A stretch of 64,000 nt of DNA from Saccharopolyspora phatthalungensis (GTDB taxonomy: Bacteria > Actinomycetota > Actinomycetes > Mycobacteriales > Pseudonocardiaceae). This document shows positions 59,934 to 64,000 of this stretch, one piece after another. The stretch lies in the NCBI RefSeq assembly GCF_014203395.1, contig NZ_JACHIW010000001.1:744001-808000 (forward strand). Reading direction: 5' to 3'. The position numbers were made by a program, and so were the translations under genes. The stretch's first letter is position 1. Each line of letters opens with the position of its first letter. The notes below the pieces were generated by a model. That model made no database searches and was not told the origin of the DNA. It saw only the letters and a program-made list of their open reading frames with translations.

Positions 59934-62284
59934 GCTGCGCCGATCCGCAGATCACCGACGCTTCGCCCCACCACGAACTCGCCGCCCGGCTCGACGTCGA
60001 CCACCACCGACACCTCGGCTCCCGCCTCGGCCACGGCGACGGCGAACCCCGCCAGCCGGAGCGGATCCGTGCGGTACACCTGCACGACCTCGCGTCCCGC
60101 TCGGGCGCCGGTGTTGCGCAGCTTCACCCGCACGGCCTCGCCTTCGGCGACCGCCTCGACATAGTCCCAGCTCGTATACCCAATCCCATGTCCAAAGTGG
60201 AACGCTGGGGCCACGCCCCGCTCCTCATACGCGCGGTAGCCCACCGAAGTTCCCTCGGCGTAGTGGAGTTCGCCGTCCAGCGGCTGCACGCCGGGCAGCG
60301 GGACCGGCACGTCGGCGAGCTCAGCCGGGAAGGTGGTGGGCAGTCGGCCGCCGGGTTCGAGCCGGCCCAGCAACACGTCGGCCAGCGCGTCCCCGTACTC
60401 CTGGCTGCCGAACCAGGTCCACAGCACCGCAGGCACGTCGGCCGCCCAGGGCATGAGCACCGGTGACCCCGCGTTGACTACCACGACGGTGTTCGGGTTC
60501 GCCGCCACCACCTCGCGGATCAGCTCGTCCTGGGCGCCCGGCAGGTCAAGCGAGGTGCGATCCCGGCCCTCGGTCTCGACTTCGTCGTTGGTGCCGACCA
60601 CGACCACCGCGACGTCGGCGTCCCGGGCGATCGCCAGTGCGGCGGCGAGTTCGGTCGCGTGGTCCCACTCCGACGCGCGGTGGCCGATCCCGACGCCCAC
60701 GGGCCCGGAGGAGCCCTGCGGGGAGAACTCCACGGTCAGCGCGGCCTGCCCCGAGGCGTCCAGGTCCGACTCCACGAGCATGACGTTGAACCGCTGTTCC
60801 GGCGGTTCCAGCATGTCCCCCATGGGATCGTCGACGCTGTCGGCGCGCGTCACGTCCGCAGCCAGCACCTCCCGACCGGAGATCTCGACGCGGAAGTGCC
60901 CGGTGCCGTTGACCCCGAACACGTGCTCCCCAACGTCGATTTGAAGCTTTCCTCGCATCCGCAACGATTTCGCCCCGGAAGGCAGGCCCCCGAGCCACAG
61001 CAGCCGGTCGGTGCCGCGCAGCTCGCTGTCGAGGACCTCGCCGGAGCCGTCCAGGTACTCGACCCGAAAGCCCGCCCCTTCGCCGACCGGATCGGTGATC
61101 TCGGCTCGCGGGATCACGTCGAGCAGCCGGCGGTGCCGGACACCGCGCTGGTACACCACGTCCGTCCCGGGCAACGCGGCCCGCAATCCGTCCAGCGGCG
61201 TCACCACGTGCGGCGGGCTAACGTGCGACGATCCACCGCCCTGTACCGCGGGAATGGTGGCGTTCTCGCCGATCACGGCGACCTTGGCAACCTTCGGGTC
61301 GATCGGCAGCAGCGGCGCGTCGCCCACCACTTCGTTGCGAAGCAGCACGAATCCCCGCGCCGCCAGCACCCGGATGACCGGCCTGGCCTGCTCCGACGGG
61401 CCGTCTCCGGGTTTCGAGTCCGCGAAGGCGCCGACGCGTGCCGCCAGCCGCAACACCCGCAGCACCTTGTCGTCGAGGACCCTCTCGGAAACCTTGCCCT
61501 GCTCCACGGCCGTCGCGAGTTTCCCGTCGCTCCACGGGCTTTTCGGGCCGGGCATGGCCAGGTCGAGGCCGCCGAGGGCCGCCGCCTCGACCGATCGGGT
61601 GGCGAACCAGTCCGACACGAGCATGCCGTCCCACGCCCACTCACCCTTGAGGATGTCGTTGACCAGCACGGAATTCTCGGTCATCGTGTGGCCGTTCACC
61701 GAGTTGTAGGCGGCCATCAGCGCCCACGGCGAAGCCTTCGCGATGACCCGCTCGAACGGTTTGAGGTAGACCTCTCGCAACGTCTGATCGTCGATCACGG
61801 CGTCGTAACTGAGCCGCTCGGTTTCGCTGTCGTTGGCTACGTAGTGCTTCGGGGTCGCGGCCACCCCGCGCGACTGAATACCCGCGACGATCTCGGCCCC
61901 GATCTCGGCGATCAGCAGCGGATCCTCCGACAAGTTCTCGAAATGCCGTCCGCCAAAGGGACTTCGGTGCACGTTGACCGTCGGTGCCAGCACCACGTGC
62001 ACGCCCCGGCGGCGCGCCTCGTCGCCGAACAGCTCTCCCATGATGCGTGCCGACGCCCGGTCCCACGTCGCGGCCAGCGCGGACGCCACCGGCAACAACA
62101 GCGACGGGTCGCGCTCGTCCCAGGCCGTGCCGCGCACCCCATTCGGCCCGTCGGAGAGCACCAGCGACCGCAGTCCGATCTGGGGCATCGGGTGCAGGGT
62201 CCATAAGTCCGCCCCCGTGAGCAACCTTGCCTTATCCGCCACAGTCAGCCGCGAGACCAACGACCGCAGCTTCGCCTCGTCCAC
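59921..62284 (-). CDS. Beta-glucosidase of glycoside hydrolase family 3 with PA14 insert
   Basis: The 787-residue protein has the GH3 barrel (LVLSDGPNGVRG, GVAATPKHYVANDSETERLS, MTENSVLVNDILKGEWAWDG). The catalytic aspartate lies in GMLVSDWFATRS (~226). A second domain contains VAVIGENATIPAVQGGGSSHV. A PA14-type insert follows around residues 400-530 (FRVEYLDGSGEV, GEHVFGVNGTGHFRVEI), and a fibronectin-III-like end (VRVKLRNTGARAGREVVQVY). It hydrolyses beta-glucosides and has no signal peptide, so it is intracellular. AAAGGGG precedes the ATG. The terminator of the convergent gene overlaps its end. Confidence 0.93.
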   Translation of the reverse strand: MDEAKLRSLVSRLTVADKARLLTGADLWTLHPMPQIGLRSLVLSDGPNGVRGTAWDERDPSLLLPVASALAATWDRASARIMGELFGDEARRRGVHVVLAPTVNVHRSPFGGRHFENLSEDPLLIAEIGAEIVAGIQSRGVAATPKHYVANDSETERLSYDAVIDDQTLREVYLKPFERVIAKASPWALMAAYNSVNGHTMTENSVLVNDILKGEWAWDGMLVSDWFATRSVEAAALGGLDLAMPGPKSPWSDGKLATAVEQGKVSERVLDDKVLRVLRLAARVGAFADSKPGDGPSEQARPVIRVLAARGFVLLRNEVVGDAPLLPIDPKVAKVAVIGENATIPAVQGGGSSHVSPPHVVTPLDGLRAALPGTDVVYQRGVRHRRLLDVIPRAEITDPVGEGAGFRVEYLDGSGEVLDSELRGTDRLLWLGGLPSGAKSLRMRGKLQIDVGEHVFGVNGTGHFRVEISGREVLAADVTRADSVDDPMGDMLEPPEQRFNVMLVESDLDASGQAALTVEFSPQGSSGPVGVGIGHRASEWDHATELAAALAIARDADVAVVVVGTNDEVETEGRDRTSLDLPGAQDELIREVVAANPNTVVVVNAGSPVLMPWAADVPAVLWTWFGSQEYGDALADVLLGRLEPGGRLPTTFPAELADVPVPLPGVQPLDGELHYAEGTSVGYRAYEERGVAPAFHFGHGIGYTSWDYVEAVAEGEAVRVKLRNTGARAGREVVQVYRTDPLRLAGFAVAVAEAGAEVSVVVDVEPGGEFVVGRSVGDLRIGAAKSP

Positions 62285-62392
62285 TGGTACCCCTTTCGCC
62301 CGGCTCCGGCCGCCCAGTCTCTGCTACCTCGCCCGCGCTGTCGACCAAGACCGCGACACGCCGTTATCTGCCCATGCACGTCACATCCAAAC

Positions 62393-62408
62393 CCAACATG
62401 TAGTGTGT
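62393..62408 (+). promoter_or_regulatory. Possible NrdR box
   Basis: CCAACATGTAGTGTGT resembles the NrdR box that represses ribonucleotide reductase genes, and it lies just before the B12 riboswitch. A second box at the usual spacing was not seen. Confidence 0.35.
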
Positions 62409-62414
62409 CGCTCG

Positions 62415-62605
62415 CTGGTGGTTCACCGGAAGCGTCCGGTGAGGCAAGAGGGAACCCGGTGCGAATCCGGGACTGCCCCGCAGCGGTGAACGGGAACGAC
62501 CGTCGTGACCCGGCTGCCGAACGGTAGCGGGTTAAGGCACTGGGCAAGAAGCCCGGGAAGCCACGACCAGTAGGCCGCCCGTGAGTCCGAAGACCTGCCG
62601 CCGGT
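62415..62605 (+). promoter_or_regulatory. Cobalamin (B12) riboswitch
   Basis: The leader holds the aptamer blocks: GGAACCCGGTGCGAATCCGG, GGGACTGCCCCGCAGCGGTGA, GGGAAGCCACGACCAGTAGG and GTGAGTCCGAAGACCTGCCG. They are in the usual order and spacing. It lies about 130 bases before nrdA, so cobalamin should switch off this reductase when the B12-dependent enzyme can work. The ~130 bases before it carry the promoter. Confidence 0.95.
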
Positions 62606-62730
62606 GCACGCGAGAAAGCGTGCTGTCCGGGACCTCGAGGGCGGGTCCACGCGGACGACCAGCGGTTTCGTGCCGCCGTGGTCTCCTCGTGCGCCGTCGT
62701 GGTCCGCCGAGCTCGCGAGGGAGAGAGCCC

Positions 62731-64000
62731 GTGACGGCGACACTCAACGACTGGACCCGTGTGTCCACTGTGGTCCACCAGGCCTGCGCCGGGCTGCCCG
62801 GCGTTTCGGCGGAAGCCGTGCTCGACGAGGTACGTCGCACCGGCTACGCCGGTATCAGCGACGACGAGCTGTCGCTGGCCCAGATCATGGCGGCGCGCAC
62901 CCTGATCGAGACCGAACCGAACTATTCGCAGGTCACCGCCCGGCTCTTGCTGGACCGGATGCGCCGCGAAGCACTGAGCTTCCTGGGCGAACCGCAGGAG
63001 GCCGACCAAGAGGAAATGCGCGACCGCTACCCGGAGTATTTCGCCGACTACGTGCGCCGCGGCATCGAACTGGCCCGGCTCGACCCGGAGCTGGGCACCT
63101 TCGACGTTGCCCGACTGGGCCGCGCGCTGGTGCCCGAACGCGACCTGACCTTCGGTTTCCTCGGCCTGCAGACCCTGTACGACCGCTACTTCCTGCACCA
63201 CGACGGCACCCGGTTCGAGTTGCCGCAGGCGTTTTTCATGCGGGTCGCGATGGGGCTGGCGCTGCGTGAAGACGACCGCGAGGCCAGGGCGATCGAGTTT
63301 TACCACCTGTTGTCGTCGTTTGACTTCATGTGCTCGACGCCGACCCTGTTCAATTCCGGTACGACCCGGCCGCAGTTGTCGTCCTGCTTTCTGACCACTG
63401 TGGACGACAATTTGTCCGGGATCTTCCACTCGATCAGCAACAACGCGCTGCTGTCGAAGTACGCCGGTGGGCTGGGCAACGACTGGACACCGGTGCGCGG
63501 TATCGGCGCGCACATCAACGGCACCAACGGCAAGTCCCAGGGCGTGGTGCCGTTTTTGAAGATCGCCAATGACACCGCGGTGGCGGTGAACCAGGGCGGT
63601 CGGCGCAAGGGAGCGGTGTGCGCGTATCTGGAGACCTGGCATATCGATGTCGAGGAGTTCCTTGACCTGCGCAAGAACACCGGGGACGAGCGCCGCCGCA
63701 CCCACGACATGAACACCGCGAACTGGGTGCCCGACGAGTTCCTGCGCCGCGTCGAGGCCGACGAGCAGTGGACGCTGTTCTCTCCGGACGAGACCCCCGA
63801 CCTGCATGACCTGTACGGCCAAGCGTTCGCCGACCGCTACCGCGCCTACGAGCAGGCCGCCGACCGAGGCGAGGTCCGGGTGTTCCGGCGGGTGCGCGCG
63901 GTGGAGCTGTGGCGGCGGATGCTGACCATGCTGTTCGAGACCGGTCACCCGTGGATCACCTTCAAGGACCCGTGCAACCTGCGCTCGCCGCAGCAGCACA
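62731..64000 (+). CDS. nrdA: Class I ribonucleotide reductase, large subunit (cut by window end)
   Basis: The first 423 residues are present. LSSFDFMCSTPTLFNSGTTR carries the first active-site cysteine region, then QLSSCFLTTVDDNLSGIF, SKYAGGLGNDWTPVRGIGAH, NQGGRRKGAVCAYLETWHID and THDMNTANWVPDEFL. It reduces ribonucleotides to deoxyribonucleotides with a radical-generating small subunit that would be encoded beyond the window. The GTG at 62731 has GAGGGAGAG upstream. In-frame codons continue back to 62689 and could restore part of an ATP-cone (LLVRRRGPPSS), so the start is not certain. The B12 riboswitch governs it. Confidence 0.92.
   Translation, partial: MTATLNDWTRVSTVVHQACAGLPGVSAEAVLDEVRRTGYAGISDDELSLAQIMAARTLIETEPNYSQVTARLLLDRMRREALSFLGEPQEADQEEMRDRYPEYFADYVRRGIELARLDPELGTFDVARLGRALVPERDLTFGFLGLQTLYDRYFLHHDGTRFELPQAFFMRVAMGLALREDDREARAIEFYHLLSSFDFMCSTPTLFNSGTTRPQLSSCFLTTVDDNLSGIFHSISNNALLSKYAGGLGNDWTPVRGIGAHINGTNGKSQGVVPFLKIANDTAVAVNQGGRRKGAVCAYLETWHIDVEEFLDLRKNTGDERRRTHDMNTANWVPDEFLRRVEADEQWTLFSPDETPDLHDLYGQAFADRYRAYEQAADRGEVRVFRRVRAVELWRRMLTMLFETGHPWITFKDPCNLRSPQQH

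Overview
The window is high-GC actinomycete DNA. Many starts are GTG or TTG with clear GGAGG-type ribosome binding sites. The gene families (DUF397/XRE pairs, Rv1733c-like and DUF5134 membrane proteins, pSAM2-type integrative element, IdeR-type iron boxes, B12-riboswitch nrdA, Orn next to tRNA-His) point to a Pseudonocardiaceae member, perhaps Saccharopolyspora. There is no rRNA or species marker, so the genus is a guess.

Layout. 1-5.4 kb: the 5' end of folE, a SufR-like regulator, a CaCA cation antiporter behind a probable Mn2+ (yybP-ykoY) riboswitch, an ArsR regulator, and an XRE/DUF397 pair with a repeated palindromic operator. 5.4-25.7 kb: a large accessory system built of two converging operons. 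The plus-strand operon encodes a CHAT protease, an Hsp70, a MbcA-like putative antitoxin and a RES-domain putative NAD-degrading toxin. The minus-strand operon encodes a GrpE-like protein, Hsp70, a fibronectin-III-like protein, a zinc-ribbon GTPase, a GAP1-like protein, a membrane zinc-ribbon GTPase, two nearly identical 25-residue peptides on a 74-bp tandem repeat, a 46-residue membrane peptide, a third Hsp70 and a VWA protein. Most of these genes overlap or nearly touch. It looks like an NTPase- and chaperone-controlled conflict system with two candidate effector types.

26-44.6 kb: mostly housekeeping and accessory metabolism. This includes a PIG-L deacetylase with a maleylpyruvate-isomerase-fold protein, ctaB with a DUF3817 protein, MbtH plus a C-A-T-TE NRPS under an iron box whose adenylation domain lacks its C-terminal subdomain, a decayed iron-box ORF, a coiled-coil/membrane protein pair, a polysaccharide pyruvyl transferase, tenA, thiD with a TPP riboswitch, an acyl-CoA ligase, orn, tRNA-His and an L,D-transpeptidase.

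44.9-56.7 kb: an actinomycete integrative and conjugative element (AICE) in tRNA-Lys(CTT), bounded by 38-bp direct repeats (44886-44923 and 56693-56730). It has int, xis, a RepSA-like initiator, Spd-like membrane proteins, an FtsK/Tra DNA pump, a GGDEF-like protein, a run of overlapping tiny genes, and a more AT-rich cargo pair (a GntR-kinase fusion and a D-2-hydroxyacid dehydrogenase). A GntR repressor and GC-rich repeats lie near attR.

56.7-64 kb: an ~87-bp tandem repeat array just outside attR, a DUF5134 protein, AlkB, a siderophore-binding lipoprotein with an iron box, a GH3 beta-glucosidase, and a cobalamin riboswitch leading into nrdA (class I ribonucleotide reductase), which is cut by the window edge. 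NRPS/MbtH and the binding protein probably form one iron-starvation regulon.
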